From Methylobacterium brachythecii (lineage in GTDB: Bacteria; Pseudomonadota; Alphaproteobacteria; Rhizobiales; Beijerinckiaceae), in contig NZ_JACIDN010000001.1 in assembly GCF_014196345.1 (NCBI RefSeq), positions 248,001 to 312,000 of the forward strand: a DNA stretch of 64,000 bases. Direction: 5' to 3'. The notes under the pieces were generated by a model. That model saw only the letters and a list, made by a program, of their open reading frames with translations, searched no databases and was not told where the DNA came from. Positions 52,158 to 61,634 of this stretch are shown here, piece by piece. Every line of letters begins with the position of its first letter. Positions within the stretch are counted from its first letter, which is position 1. The position numbers and the translations under genes were made by a program.

Positions 52158-52652
52158 TCACACGCCGTCGCCCAGGGTGGCCAGAAGCTCGTCCAACTGT
52201 CCGAACTGCTCGGGCGCCGCGTCTTCCATGCCGACGAACGACTGGTCGAGCGCTTCCTTCGAGGGATAGAGTTCCTGCAGGACCAGCCGCGTGCGGCCGT
52301 CTTCCTCCTCGAAGGTCACCGTGGTCACGGCGCCCTCGTCACCGCCTTCGTCATTGGTCCAGACCAGGCGAGCGAGCGGCGACACCTCGAGATACTTGCC
52401 GAAGAAGGCTCTGGAATTCGCGACGTCGTGCCCGAATACGATGCGGTAGCTGCCGCCGGTGCGAACATCCATCTCGCAGGACAGCATGGGCACGGGGCTC
52501 GACTTCGGCGCCCACCAGAGCTTGAACAGTTCTGGCTTGGTCCACGCGTCGAAGACGAGGCGAACCGGGGCATCGAAGCTGCGCGTCACGGCGAGTTCGC
52601 GCTCGGACCTGCGTTCGACCGCCGTGCGGCCGTCACCCATCCTAGTTCCCAT
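52158..52652 (-). CDS. AHSA1/SRPBCC-domain protein
   Basis: A 164-residue START-like fold protein. AHSA1 text: LAVTRSFDAPVRLVFDAWTKPELFKLWWAPK (key text), EMDVRTGGSYRIVF and TVTFEEEDGRTRLVLQELYPSKEAL. GGAG lies seven nt before the ATG at 52652, which overlaps the end of the ArsR gene. ArsR/AHSA1 gene pairs are common, and the SRPBCC partner probably binds a hydrophobic ligand; identity unknown. It is convergent with tlpA. Confidence 0.9.
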   Translation of the reverse strand: MGTRMGDGRTAVERRSERELAVTRSFDAPVRLVFDAWTKPELFKLWWAPKSSPVPMLSCEMDVRTGGSYRIVFGHDVANSRAFFGKYLEVSPLARLVWTNDEGGDEGAVTTVTFEEEDGRTRLVLQELYPSKEALDQSFVGMEDAAPEQFGQLDELLATLGDGV

Positions 52653-52995
52653 CGTTCGTCTCCTTCCGTTTGAGAGCCGCGACGACGTGGTCCAACGCGT
52701 CGAAGCGTTCATTCCAGATCCGTCGCCGGCCTTCGATCCAGGCCGCTTCTTCGTCCAGCCCGCTCAGGCCGAGCCGGCAGGTCCGCACGCGCCCGATCTT
52801 CCGCGTCGTGACCAGCCCCGCCTGCTCCAGGACGCCGACATGCTTCTTCATGCCCGTGAGGGTCATGTGGAATTTCTCGGCGAGCTCCGTGATCGAAGCA
52901 TCCGCACTGCCGAGCTGCTCCAGGACGCCGCGTCGCGTGGCGTCCGAGAGTGCCGCGAAGGAGGCGTCGAGGCGCGCCGTCGAAAACTGTACCAT
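52642..52995 (-). CDS. ArsR-family transcriptional regulator
   Basis: A 117-residue winged-helix regulator: FAALSDATRRGVLEQLGSADASITELAEKFHMTLTGMKKHVGVLEQAGLV (key text) is the classical ArsR HTH, and the recognition helix reads TGMKKHVGVLE. No metal-binding Cys pair is seen (the ELCVCDL motif is absent), so it belongs to the non-metal group that pairs with SRPBCC proteins. It overlaps the downstream AHSA1 gene by 11 nt and likely autoregulates the pair. Confidence 0.93.
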   Translation of the reverse strand: MVQFSTARLDASFAALSDATRRGVLEQLGSADASITELAEKFHMTLTGMKKHVGVLEQAGLVTTRKIGRVRTCRLGLSGLDEEAAWIEGRRRIWNERFDALDHVVAALKRKETNDGN

Positions 52996-53146
52996 ATGGT
53001 TCAGTGTCTAGCGCGCAGAGGGGCGCCGCGCAAGGGCGCTGAGACCGGTCGCCGAGCGATTTGAGGGTACGAGCCCTCCGAACGGCCACCGAAGGTCGAA
53101 ACCGGATGGGACCAGACGTTAAACGACGGTCACCCGCGGCATGACG

Positions 53147-53299
53147 GTTCGATTCCGCGACGGCGGATTGATCCTCCGGGTGATCGGCGGTCAGGTCGTC
53201 TCGTCATGCAGACAGCTTTCATGCCCATCTCGGGCCGCCAAGCCTGCAGCACTGGATCAACGACGGCCTTGATGGCCGTGTTCTTCCTACCGGTCGGAC
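53147..53299 (+). pseudogene. Decayed, internally deleted partial copy of the nhaA 5' region
   Basis: This stretch mirrors the start of the intact nhaA. Bases 53147-53208 match the nhaA leader (CGATTCCGCGAC, CAGGTCGTCTCGTCATG; intact copy 53872-53935). Bases ~53222-53299 match codons ~60-86 (CTCGGGCCGC, CTGCAGCACTGGAT, GATGGCCGTGTTCTTCCT; intact copy near 54110-54190). About 165 nt between them is deleted, and a one-base insertion before GATGGCC shifts the frame. It is therefore a non-functional remnant. The surrounding 52996-53481 holds no other gene I can support. Confidence 0.85.
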
Positions 53300-53481
53300 A
53301 GGATGCGGCGCGATCGCACAAAGGTGGCCGGCTCCAATCTCTGCTCATTGCTCAGGCAAGCTTGTCCCTTGGGTAACGAGCCTGCAAAAAAATCCAGCCG
53401 CGCCCCCTACGAGATCGGGCCGAGGATACGTGAACCGTAAGAGCACGACGCGAAGTCGCATCGTCGGGAGTAGAGGTTCAC

Positions 53482-53838
53482 ATGGATCAGGCCAGCATGA
53501 CGCCCCGTCGCGGGCACCATCCGAGAGGAGCCGGCAGCGGCGCCGGGCTCTCGCAGCACATCCTGCCGAGCGCGGCGACGATGATCGGCGTCTGCACCAC
53601 CTTCATCGGCCTCGTGAAGATCATCGAGGCACGCATCGGACCGAGCCACGTCGACGAGTATGCCGCGCTGACCGCAGTTCTGTTTCTCGCGAGTGCGGGC
53701 TCGTCCTACCTCTCGATGCGCTGGCCTGCCGAGAGCCGCCTCTCGATCCTGTTCGAGGCGGCCGCGGATGCCTGCTTCGTCCTGGGCTTGGTCAGCTTGT
53801 CGGTCATCTCGGTGCTGTTCGCCTACGAGGCGGTGTGA
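53482..53838 (+). CDS. Hypothetical membrane protein upstream of nhaA
   Basis: A 118-residue protein. AGAGG precedes the ATG. A basic N-terminus is followed by three hydrophobic helices (about 30-47, 61-78, 93-115; [51 protein letters not shown]). No family is recognised. It sits between the nhaA remnant and intact nhaA and may be cotranscribed with nhaA. Confidence 0.7.
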   Translation: MDQASMTPRRGHHPRGAGSGAGLSQHILPSAATMIGVCTTFIGLVKIIEARIGPSHVDEYAALTAVLFLASAGSSYLSMRWPAESRLSILFEAAADACFVLGLVSLSVISVLFAYEAV

Positions 53839-53932
53839 CGCCGCGTCGACATCGGGCAGACACCGCGCCGTCGTTCGATTCCGCGACCGGCGGCCTTGCC
53901 CGCTGGCCGATCAGCGGGCAGGTCGTCTCGTC

Positions 53933-55156
53933 ATGAAGCCACCGCCCAAGCCCGTTCGCGCGCTGTCCAAGCGCGCCCGCCGTCCCCTCTCCGCGCTGCG
54001 CTCATTCCTCGTGAGCGAGGCGGCTGGTGGCCTCGTGCTGATGGCGGCGGCCGCCGCGGCGTTGATCGTCGCGAATTCGCCGTTGGGCGAGGCCTATTCC
54101 CACGCGCTGCACGTCTATCTCGGGCCGCTGAGCCTGCAGCACTGGATAAATGACGGTCTGATGGCCGTGTTCTTCCTGCTGGTCGGATTGGAGATCAAGC
54201 GCGAGGCCCTCGACGGGCGCCTGCGGACCTGGCCGGACCGGGCGCTGCCCGGTCTCGCTGCTGCGGCCGGCATGGCGGCCCCGGCTCTGGTCTATCTCGC
54301 CTTCAACCTCGGCGCGGGCACGGAGCGCGGCTGGGCGATTCCCGCTGCGACTGACATCGCCTTTGCGCTGGGCGTGCTGGCGCTGCTCGGGCCGCGGGTG
54401 CCGGTGTCCCTCAAGATCTTCCTCAGCGCCGTCGCCATCGTCGACGATCTCGGCGCGGTGGTGGTGATCGCGCTGTTCTACACGGGCAGCCTCGACGGGA
54501 TGATGCTCGCGGGCGCGGGCGCCGTGCTGCTGGCTTTGTTCGTGCTCAACCGGCGCGGCGTTCGGGCGCTGTGGCCTTATCTCGCGCTCGGGATCGTGCT
54601 GTGGGCGCTGGTGCTGCGCTCGGGCGTCCACGCCACGGTGGCTGGCGTGCTGCTCGCCCTGTTCATCCCGATCCGCCCGACGCCCGGCACGCCCGAGGAC
54701 GCGGCGTCGCCGCTGCACCGGCTGGAGCACGGGCTCCATGCCTGGGTCGCCTTCCTGATCGTGCCGATCTTCGGTTTCGCCAATGCCGGCGTCCGGCTGA
54801 TCGGCCTGCCGCTCGATGCGCTGGTCGATCCGGTGACGCTCGGCGTGGCGCTCGGGCTGTTTCTCGGCAAGCAGGTGGGCGTGCTGGCGAGCGTCGGCCT
54901 CGCCGTGGCGACCGGGATCGCAGCCAAGCCCGGCGGCGCGAATTGGGGCCAGATCTACGGCGTCGCCCTGCTCTGCGGCATCGGCTTCACCATGAGCCTG
55001 TTCATCGGCGGCCTCGCCTTCAGCGGCGGCCTGCACGAAACCGAGGTGAAGCTCGGCGTGCTGCTGGGCTCGCTGCTTTCGGGACTGGCCGGCGCCGCGG
55101 TTCTCGTGCTCGCCTCGGGGCGCTCCCCGCACGAAACGAAAAGGGCGCCCGTGTGA
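53933..55156 (+). CDS. nhaA: Na+/H+ antiporter NhaA
   Basis: A 407-residue 12-TM antiporter that exports Na+/Li+ at alkaline pH. The key ion-binding residues are visible in [10 protein letters not shown] (Asp) and [13 protein letters not shown] (Asp-Asp). The family text [27 protein letters not shown] and [15 protein letters not shown] is also present. The start at 53933 gives [16 protein letters not shown] before TM1. The upstream leader (about 60 nt) is repeated in the remnant at 53147. A hairpin overlaps the stop codon. Confidence 0.95.
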   Translation: MKPPPKPVRALSKRARRPLSALRSFLVSEAAGGLVLMAAAAAALIVANSPLGEAYSHALHVYLGPLSLQHWINDGLMAVFFLLVGLEIKREALDGRLRTWPDRALPGLAAAAGMAAPALVYLAFNLGAGTERGWAIPAATDIAFALGVLALLGPRVPVSLKIFLSAVAIVDDLGAVVVIALFYTGSLDGMMLAGAGAVLLALFVLNRRGVRALWPYLALGIVLWALVLRSGVHATVAGVLLALFIPIRPTPGTPEDAASPLHRLEHGLHAWVAFLIVPIFGFANAGVRLIGLPLDALVDPVTLGVALGLFLGKQVGVLASVGLAVATGIAAKPGGANWGQIYGVALLCGIGFTMSLFIGGLAFSGGLHETEVKLGVLLGSLLSGLAGAAVLVLASGRSPHETKRAPV

Positions 55157-55165
55157 GGGGCGCCC
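55143..55165. terminator. Hairpin overlapping the nhaA stop
   Basis: GGGCGCCC (55143-55150) pairs with GGGCGCCC (55158-55165), a self-complementary stem with a 7-nt loop that includes the TGA. The next gene is convergent and ends at 55191, so it can serve both. Confidence 0.65.
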
Positions 55166-55190
55166 GCGATCGTTTCGTCGTGACGGCTGC

Positions 55191-55526
55191 TTATTCGCAG
55201 ACTTCGACGCGCTTGTATGTGAACTCGGCCTCGTCGAGCCAAACCTTGCGGCGCTCGTAGTGGCAGACCGGTCCGCGGCGGCGCGGCGCGACATAGACCG
55301 GAGCGGCCTCTTCCTCGACATAGACCGGGCGCGGACGCGGCGGGGGCGGGCTGTTGAGCGCGGCGCCGAGCGCGACGCCGCCCAGAAGGCCGGCGGCCGC
55401 ACCGCCGATGATGGCGCCGGTATTGTCGCGCGCATGGGCATGGCCGATGGCGACGAGGCTCAGCGCGCCGATGAGGGCGGCGCGAAATCCGTGATGGACG
55501 AGGCCGAAAGAAGTGGGGGCACGCAC
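55191..55526 (-). CDS. Small exported protein with glycine-zipper
   Basis: A 111-residue protein. The GTG at 55526 has GGGAG about ten nt upstream. A signal peptide (ALIGALSLVAIGHAHA) is followed by a Gly-zipper-like segment GAIIGGAAAGLLGGVALGAAL and a Pro/Arg/Val-rich tail with two Cys (GPVCHYERRKVWLDE, VEVCE). Similar small Gly-zipper proteins are envelope-associated in alphaproteobacteria. Function unknown. Confidence 0.7.
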   Translation of the reverse strand: MRAPTSFGLVHHGFRAALIGALSLVAIGHAHARDNTGAIIGGAAAGLLGGVALGAALNSPPPPRPRPVYVEEEAAPVYVAPRRRGPVCHYERRKVWLDEAEFTYKRVEVCE

Positions 55527-55769
55527 GATCGCTATCTCCCGATGACGTAGCGCGAAACTAAGCAGCATCGCACTTAACAATCGGCAAACGAGACCCGCGC
55601 ACGGCACAGATTTCGCCGCGCTCGGAAGGGACTCCGGACGGCGGTTCCGCATGTGCCGGGCGGCACGCGAAACCGGCGCGGAGTGCTCCATAGCCGTTGC
55701 CAATCATCGATGGCATCGCTCCTCTGTTAGGACGGGGCGCACGGGTGCCGGCGAGGCAAAGGGCGCGAC

Positions 55770-56996
55770 ATGAGAACGAAGGTCCTGCCCCTGCTGGTCT
55801 CGGCGCTGCTGATGGGCGCGAGCCCGCTGCGAGCGGCGCAGGCGCCGTCCCTCATGCTGGTCGGCCTCGACGGAAAGACCTTCTTCGACCCCGCCGGCGA
55901 CCGCAACGGCCCGAACGGCGCCGATGCCGTCGCCTTCGTCGACGTGCGCGACGAGGCGCACCCGCAGGTCGTCACGACGATGCTGCTCGACAATTCGGTC
56001 TACGGACCGCCGACCAACCTGCAGATCACGCCGGATGGCCGGCTCGGCCTCGTGGCGAGCTCGGTGAGGATGCGGCAGGAGGAGCCCAAGGAAGAACCCA
56101 AGGAGGGCGAGGCGAAGCCGGGCGAGGGTCCGGACCGCCCCTGGTACGCGCAACCCGACGACCGGCTCCACGTCCTCGACCTGACCACCGACCCGCCACA
56201 GCTCGTCGAGACCATCACCGTGGGGCGCCAGCCCTCTGGCCTCGCCATCAACGGCGCGGGCGATCTCGCCCTGGTGGCCAACCGCGAGGGCCGGAGCGTC
56301 ACCGTGCTCTCGATCACCGGCACCAAGGTGACGCCGATCGGCACGGTGGATGTCGGCGACGAGGCGGCGGCGGTGGCGATCTCGCCGAACGGCCAGCGCG
56401 GCTTCGTCGCCAAGAACAAGGCCGGCAAGATCGGCGTGCTGAAGATCGAGGGCACCAGCGTCACCTACGATCCGGCGCAGGACATGCCCGTGGGCGCGGG
56501 CGTCTACGGCATCGAGGTGACGCCGGATGCGCGGCTCGCCCTCACCGCCAATACCGGCGCCACGCCCTCCGACGGCAATGCCGACAGCGTCAGCGTGATC
56601 GACGCCAATCTCGGCACGCCGAAGGTGGTGGACTGGCTCGGCGTCGGCGACACGCCGGAATCCCTCGACATCGCCCCGGACGGCCGCCATGCCGCCCTCG
56701 CCGTGGTGCGCGGTTCGGCCGCCCCGCAATCGAGCCCGAATTTCGGGCCGAAGGGGCTCGCCGTGCTGCTCACCATCGATGCCGACGGCTCGGTGCACGT
56801 GACCGGCGCGGCCGAAGCCGGTGCGGTGCCGCAGGGCGTCGCCTTCTCGCCCTCGGGGCGCTTCGTCTATGTCGGCAACTACGTCGACCGCACCCTGCAG
56901 GTGTTCCGCGTGGAGGGGGATGCCCTCGTCGCCACCGGGATCAAACTGCAGCTCCCGGGCCAGCCGGCCTCGCTAAGGGGACGGGCGCGCGGCTGA
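55770..56996 (+). CDS. Periplasmic beta-propeller (YncE/lactonase-like) repeat protein
   Basis: A 408-residue exported protein with a signal peptide (1-23, ending PLRAAQ). It contains repeated propeller blades of the type 'SxxxxVIDxxxx' and 'xPxGVAFSPxGxFVYVxN', for example GRQPSGLAINGAGDLALVANREG, GDEAAAVAISPNGQRGFVAKN and GAVPQGVAFSPSGRFVYVGNY (key text). An acidic insert with Lys/Glu-Pro repeats (EEPKEEPKEG) lies near residue 107. This matches YncE or 6-phosphogluconolactonase-like propellers without indicating a reaction. Confidence 0.82.
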   Translation: MRTKVLPLLVSALLMGASPLRAAQAPSLMLVGLDGKTFFDPAGDRNGPNGADAVAFVDVRDEAHPQVVTTMLLDNSVYGPPTNLQITPDGRLGLVASSVRMRQEEPKEEPKEGEAKPGEGPDRPWYAQPDDRLHVLDLTTDPPQLVETITVGRQPSGLAINGAGDLALVANREGRSVTVLSITGTKVTPIGTVDVGDEAAAVAISPNGQRGFVAKNKAGKIGVLKIEGTSVTYDPAQDMPVGAGVYGIEVTPDARLALTANTGATPSDGNADSVSVIDANLGTPKVVDWLGVGDTPESLDIAPDGRHAALAVVRGSAAPQSSPNFGPKGLAVLLTIDADGSVHVTGAAEAGAVPQGVAFSPSGRFVYVGNYVDRTLQVFRVEGDALVATGIKLQLPGQPASLRGRARG

Positions 56997-57003
56997 CACC
57001 GCG

Positions 57004-57036
57004 CCGTCATTGCGAGCGCAGCGAAGCAATCCAGGG
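57004..57036. repeat. CCGTCATTGCGAG-type dispersed repeat
   Basis: Begins CCGTCATTGCGAGCG and ends GCGAAGCAATCCAGGG. It lies between the propeller gene and the convergent dehalogenase. It shares this sequence with the left arms at 57820 and 63942, and in inverted orientation with 37652. Confidence 0.85.
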
Positions 57037-57072
57037 CGGACGCGCTGACGTATGCGGGCGTAATCCCCCGCC

Positions 57073-57759
57073 TCACGCCAGCCCGGCGAGATCCTTCACC
57101 ATCGCCACCGGCGGCAGGTCCGGATACTCGTCCGGCATGCCCTGGCGGTTCACCCAGACCGGGATGAACCCGAAGGCGGAGGCGCCTGCGACATCCCAGC
57201 GGTTCGAGGAACAGAACATGACCTCCGCCTCCGTGCCGCCGAGGCGGTCGAGCACGAGCTGGTAGGCCTTCGGCGACGTCTTGAAGACCTGCACGTCGTC
57301 GACCGAGAGCACGGCATCGAGCCGGTCGGCGAGGCCCGCGGAGGACACCGCGCGGTCGAGCATGGCCTGGTTACCGTTGGACAGGATCGCGATGCGCAGG
57401 CCCGCTTCGCGAAGCCGAGAGAGAACGTCCGGCACTTCCGGATAGGCATCCAGAGCGCGGTAGGCATCGAGCAGCGGCTGGCGCAGAGCCGGGTTCACCG
57501 TCGGATGCCGGGCGAGGGCGTAGTCGAGCGCCTGCTCGGTGAGCGACCAGAAGCTCTCGTAGCGGCCGATCAGCGAGAGCACCCAGCTATATTCGAGCTG
57601 TTTCACCCGCCACAGCGCCGAAAGCGAGGCCGCCTCGGGGCCGACCCTCTCCGCGTGACGCTGGACCGCCGAGTGCACGTCGAGGAGCGTGCCATAGGCG
57701 TCGAAAACGACGCATGATTTGCCGGCGAATGAGATTTCGTGAGGCATGGACGTGTTCAT
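57073..57759 (-). CDS. Haloacid dehalogenase, type II
   Basis: A 228-residue HAD hydrolase of the L-2-haloacid dehalogenase type. The nucleophile is D20 in VVFDAYGTLLD, motif II is AILSNGN, the Lys motif is FKTSPKAYQLVL, and the motif III region is FCSSNRWDVAGASAFG. It lacks the GDGxND motif of phosphatases, and the SSNxxD form is typical of dehalogenases. The start at 57759 is preferred (ATGs at 57780 and 57747 are in frame). It may detoxify haloacids; the substrate is not proven. Confidence 0.9.
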   Translation of the reverse strand: MNTSMPHEISFAGKSCVVFDAYGTLLDVHSAVQRHAERVGPEAASLSALWRVKQLEYSWVLSLIGRYESFWSLTEQALDYALARHPTVNPALRQPLLDAYRALDAYPEVPDVLSRLREAGLRIAILSNGNQAMLDRAVSSAGLADRLDAVLSVDDVQVFKTSPKAYQLVLDRLGGTEAEVMFCSSNRWDVAGASAFGFIPVWVNRQGMPDEYPDLPPVAMVKDLAGLA

Positions 57760-57819
57760 CGAACGAGCCTGGGTGTGCACCGGTCAGCCTAACACACCCA
57801 CTCCCCGGGGCGAGCGGAG

Positions 57820-57913
57820 CCGTCATTGCGAGCGCAGCGAAGCAATCCAGAGCCAACGCGCCGAGGTCGCGGGTGTGGACCTGGATTGCTTCGGCTTCGC
57901 CTAGCAATGACGG
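57820..57913. repeat. Long inverted repeat of the CCGTCATTGC family
   Basis: Arms 57820-57850 and 57881-57913 are inverted copies of each other with a few differences (CCGTCATTGCGAG...AATCCAG versus CTGGATTGCTTCG...CAATGACGG). This is the full bipartite form of the element. It lies between the dehalogenase start and the chrA stop. Confidence 0.9.
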
Positions 57914-57919
57914 TCGAGT

Positions 57920-59296
57920 CTATATTTTGCCGGCAAGATGTAGCGCGATCCCGGCGCAGGAGCAGGCGAGCAGCGTCGGGATCATGCCGAGCTTGAAGCG
58001 GAACACCGCGAGCACCGCCGCCGTCGTCAGGAGCAGCGCGGGGATGTTCACGCTCGCCGGCACCGGCCACTCGATCGCGAGGCCCAGACCGGGATGGAGC
58101 ACCCGAACCTCTGCGAACAGCGTGTGCTGGCCGAACCAGACCGCGAGGTTCAGGATCACGCCGACAACGGCCGCGGTGATCGCCGCCAGCGCGCCCGAGA
58201 GCGCCCGGTTCCCGCGCAGGGCCTCGACATAGGGTGCACCCGCGAAAATCCAGAGAAAGCAGGGTACGAAGGTCACCCAGGTGGTGAGCAATCCGCCGAG
58301 GATGCCGGCGAGATACGGGTTCAGCGCGCCCGGCGATCGGAAGGCGCCGAGGAAGCCCACGAACTGCGTGACCATGATCAGCGGCCCCGGCGTGGTTTCG
58401 GCCATGCCGAGCCCGTCGAGCATCTCGCCGGGCTTGAGCCAGCCATAGGTTTCGACGCCGGCCTGGGCCACGTAGGCAAGGGCGGCATAGGCGCCACCGA
58501 AGGTCACCACAGCCATCTTCGAAAAGAACACGGCGATCTGCGCGAAGGCGTCGTCGGGGCCGGCGAGCCCGACGAGGAGCGCGACCGGCACAAGCCAGAG
58601 TGCCGCCAGGACGCCTCCGATGCGCAGCGACCAGGCGAGATCGGGCCGGGCATGCTCCGGCGCGCCCTCGCCGAGCAGGCTGTCGGCATCGGACGGACCC
58701 GCGACGCCGGAGCCGCCATGGCCGCCGCCGGCCGCGAAGGCCGGCGATCCGAGCCGGGTGCCGGCATAGCCCGCGGCACCAGCGGCCAGCACGATCAACG
58801 GAAACGGCACCGAGAGGACGAAGATCGCGACGAAGGCGAGCGCGGCGATGGCGCGCATCACGCCGTTGCGCAGGGCCCGCGCGCCGACGCGCATGACCGC
58901 CTGCAGCACCACGGCCAGCACGGCGGATTTCAGGCCGAAGAGCAGCCCCGCGACGATCCCGGTCTGGCCGAAGGTCACGTAGACGAGGCTCAACGCCATG
59001 ATCGCGAGGGCGCCCGGCAGCACGAACAGGCCGCCGGCGATCAGCCCACCCGCCGTGCGGTGCATCAGCCAGCCGATATAGGTGGCGAGCTGCTGGGCCT
59101 CGGGGCCGGGCAGAAGGGTGCAGTAGGACAGGGCGTATAGGAAGCGCTCCTCCCCGATCCAGCGCCGCTCGTCGACGAGGATGCGATGCATCACCGCGAT
59201 CTGGCCGGCCGGGCCGCCGAAGCTCAGAAGCGCGATCCGCGCCCAGACCCGCGTCGCCTCGGCAAGCGTGACGCCATGGGGCGGGGGCGGTCTCAT
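57920..59296 (-). CDS. chrA: Chromate efflux transporter ChrA
   Basis: A 458-residue two-domain CHR transporter, about 10-12 TM helices. The two halves repeat the CHR motif: FGGPAGQIAVMHR near the N-terminus and TFGGAYAALAYVAQ in the second half, together with LPGPEAQQLATYIGW and ETTPGPLIMVTQFVGF. A His/Gly/Ser-rich linker (about 205-240) joins them. The ATG at 59296 is the family start. ChrA lowers cytoplasmic chromate, using sulfate-like exchange; induction is not evident here. Confidence 0.93.
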   Translation of the reverse strand: MRPPPPHGVTLAEATRVWARIALLSFGGPAGQIAVMHRILVDERRWIGEERFLYALSYCTLLPGPEAQQLATYIGWLMHRTAGGLIAGGLFVLPGALAIMALSLVYVTFGQTGIVAGLLFGLKSAVLAVVLQAVMRVGARALRNGVMRAIAALAFVAIFVLSVPFPLIVLAAGAAGYAGTRLGSPAFAAGGGHGGSGVAGPSDADSLLGEGAPEHARPDLAWSLRIGGVLAALWLVPVALLVGLAGPDDAFAQIAVFFSKMAVVTFGGAYAALAYVAQAGVETYGWLKPGEMLDGLGMAETTPGPLIMVTQFVGFLGAFRSPGALNPYLAGILGGLLTTWVTFVPCFLWIFAGAPYVEALRGNRALSGALAAITAAVVGVILNLAVWFGQHTLFAEVRVLHPGLGLAIEWPVPASVNIPALLLTTAAVLAVFRFKLGMIPTLLACSCAGIALHLAGKI

Positions 59297-59531
59297 ACGG
59301 CGCCCGCGTGGATCTTTCGGACCCACCGCACCACTCCCCGGACGGGTGGAGCGATAGCGGAACCCGAGCCGGGGCCCAGCAGGCAGACGCCGCGAAGCGT
59401 CCGAACCGTTGCGCCATCCGCAACGAGCCGCTGACGCGGCCGGTCTTCCGCTGGGTCCCGGCTCGCCATCCGCTGACGCTCCAGGCGTCCGGGAAAGGGC
59501 GGCTTGACCGATCCGATCATCCGGAAGCGGC

Positions 59532-60461
59532 TCAGGCGGCCAAGCCGCCGGCTTCCGTGCGGAGCCAGGCCGCGCCGCAGGCCTTGGCCAGCTCGCGAAC
59601 GCGCAGGATGTAGCTCTGGCGCTCGGTCACCGAGATCACGCCGCGCGCGTCCAGCAGGTTGAAGACGTGGCTCGCCTTGATGCACTGGTCGTAGGCCGGC
59701 TGCACCATCTTGTGGCGCTCGCCCTCGCCAGGATCGCCGGCATCGAGATAGCTCCGGCAGGCCTTCTCTGCGTCGGTGAACTGGCGGAACAGCATCGTTG
59801 TGTCGGCGGCCTCGAAATTGTGCCGCGAGTATTCCTGCTCGGCCTGCAGGAAGACGTCGCCATAGGTGACCTTTTCCGCGCCCTCGCCTCCGTTGAAGTT
59901 CAGGTCGTAGACGTTCTCGACGCCCTGGACGTACATGGCGAGGCGCTCGAGACCGTAGGTCAGCTCGCCGGCGACCGGCGCGCATTCGAAGCCGGCGACC
60001 TGCTGGAAATAGGTGAACTGGCTCACCTCCATGCCGTCGCACCAGCATTCCCAGCCGAGGCCCCAGGCGCCGAGGGTCGGGCTCTCCCAATCGTCCTCGA
60101 CGAAGCGGATGTCGTGCAGGCGCGCATCGACGCCGATGGCCTCGAGGGAATCGAGATAGAGCTCCTGCAGGTTCGGCGGGTTCGGCTTCAGGATGACCTG
60201 GAACTGGTAGTAGTGCTGCAGCCGGTTCGGGTTCTCGCCGTAGCGGCCGTCCTTGGGCCGGCGCGACGGCTGGACGTAGGCCGCCTTCCAGGGCTTGGGG
60301 CCGAGCGCCCGCAGGGTCGTGGCCGGATGGAAGGTGCCGGCGCCCACTTCCATGTCGTAGGGCTGCAGGATCACGCAGCCCCGCGCCGCCCAGAAGCGCT
60401 GGAGCGTGAGGATCAGGCCCTGGAACGAGGTCTTGGGCGAGAGATCGGCGTCGCTCGACAT
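59532..60461 (-). CDS. glyQ: Glycine--tRNA ligase alpha subunit
   Basis: A 309-residue subunit of the alpha2beta2 bacterial glycyl-tRNA synthetase. Family text: [47 protein letters not shown] (key text), [21 protein letters not shown] and [18 protein letters not shown]. The ATG at 60461 matches the family start; an upstream extension to 60524 is unlikely. The beta subunit glyS is not adjacent: chrA lies downstream on the same strand. Confidence 0.96.
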   Translation of the reverse strand: MSSDADLSPKTSFQGLILTLQRFWAARGCVILQPYDMEVGAGTFHPATTLRALGPKPWKAAYVQPSRRPKDGRYGENPNRLQHYYQFQVILKPNPPNLQELYLDSLEAIGVDARLHDIRFVEDDWESPTLGAWGLGWECWCDGMEVSQFTYFQQVAGFECAPVAGELTYGLERLAMYVQGVENVYDLNFNGGEGAEKVTYGDVFLQAEQEYSRHNFEAADTTMLFRQFTDAEKACRSYLDAGDPGEGERHKMVQPAYDQCIKASHVFNLLDARGVISVTERQSYILRVRELAKACGAAWLRTEAGGLAA

Positions 60462-60516
60462 GCGCGGTCCGGTTTTTTGCGAAGACGGCGCCGGTTTACG
60501 GGCGGGGGAGGGGCTG

Positions 60517-61437
60517 TCAAGCAAAGGCGCCGGGCGCGCCCTGCTCCGAGAGCCTGCACTGCTCCTGTAGCCAGCGAATGAACAGCTCCGTGAGCCGAGC
60601 CTCGGCCTGCGGCGTCGAATAGGCGAAGTACGATTTGCCCTTGGTGACCAGGTCGGGCAGCGGGCAGCGCATGCGGTACAGGTCGGGCGTGCCGCCGAAG
60701 AACTGCGAGGGCGCGATCGTCAGGCCGAGGCCGTCGCGGACGGCGTGAAGCGCTACGTGGAGATGGTCGAAGCGGTGGCCGCCTTCTACCAGCGGGTTTC
60801 CGAGCCCGGCCTGGGCGAACCAGGCCTCCCAGTCTCCCGGGCGGCTCGACGAGGCGATGGCCGTGTGTCCGCCGATATCGGCCGGCCCCCGCACGGGTTT
60901 ATGCTCCAGCAGCGAGGCTGCGCCGACGGGCGTCAGCCTCTCTTCGAGCAGTGGCACCGGCGCGCCGATCCGGGCCGTGCTCTGCACGAGTTCGCCGCGG
61001 CTGATGACGAGATCGTGCCGGGAGAGATCGGCCTGCTGACCCGTCACGCTCGTCGAGATCCAGACGGACATGCCGTCATGCGCCGCCTCGAAGGCCTTGA
61101 TGCGCGGCAGCAGGAAATACATCGCGAAGGTGGCCGGCGCCTCGACCGAGATCACCTTGCGCGTGCGGTCGCGGCGTACATAGGCGCAGGCCTCGGCGAT
61201 GCCGCGCAGCGACTCGCCCACCCTGTCGGCGAGGATGCGGCCGTAGGGCGTGAGCTCGAGAGTGCGCTTGTGGCGTGAGAACAGGCTCTGGCCGAGCCAG
61301 TCCTCGAGCGCGACGATCTGCTTGCTCACCGCGCCGTGGGTGACGCCGAGCTGCTCGGCGGCCTCCGTCAGGTTTCGTGACCGCGCGGCGATGGCGAAGG
61401 CCCTGAGGGCGTTGAGGGGCAGCTCTCGTTCTCGCAC
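60517..61437 (-). CDS. LysR-family (GcvA-like) regulator
   Basis: A 306-residue LysR regulator. [49 protein letters not shown] (key text), of the GcvA-like type. The effector domain follows. It is divergent from the phosphonoacetate hydrolase (198 nt between starts) and is the obvious candidate regulator of that locus. It lies 55 nt upstream of glyQ on the same strand and so could also affect glyQ transcription by readthrough. Confidence 0.92.
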   Translation of the reverse strand: MRERELPLNALRAFAIAARSRNLTEAAEQLGVTHGAVSKQIVALEDWLGQSLFSRHKRTLELTPYGRILADRVGESLRGIAEACAYVRRDRTRKVISVEAPATFAMYFLLPRIKAFEAAHDGMSVWISTSVTGQQADLSRHDLVISRGELVQSTARIGAPVPLLEERLTPVGAASLLEHKPVRGPADIGGHTAIASSSRPGDWEAWFAQAGLGNPLVEGGHRFDHLHVALHAVRDGLGLTIAPSQFFGGTPDLYRMRCPLPDLVTKGKSYFAYSTPQAEARLTELFIRWLQEQCRLSEQGAPGAFA

Positions 61438-61487
61438 GTCGATCGTCCTGGGGCGGTCCGGACCGCACTCCCATACTTCTACTAAAT

Positions 61488-61531
61488 CTCACCTGTCAGT
61501 GCGATCTATTCGATCGATTCTCACAGGTGAG
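61488..61531. promoter_or_regulatory. Nested inverted-repeat operator between LysR and phosphonoacetate hydrolase
   Basis: CTCACCTGT (61488-61496) is a perfect inverted repeat with ACAGGTGAG (61523-61531), 26 nt apart. Inside it, CGATC (61502-61506) and GATCG (61512-61516) form a second symmetric pair. It is located between the two divergent starts, where LysR regulators bind. Binding is an inference. Confidence 0.55.
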
Positions 61532-61634
61532 CTGCTATCTCGGCCGCATCCGGACCGTCACGCGTCCGCAGAACCACCGTCGCAATCGGGCGTCAGACTC
61601 ACGCTCCGAGGTGCGAAGTAGATCGGACGACAGC

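Noticed and set aside
53085..53165. tRNA-like T-arm (GGTTCGATTCC) near 53146
   Set aside because: No acceptor stem, D-arm or anticodon arm can be built around it, and the same text occurs in the nhaA leader at 53872.
53130..53348. 72-residue minus-strand frame
   Set aside because: It is the antisense of the nhaA remnant and has no features of a protein family.
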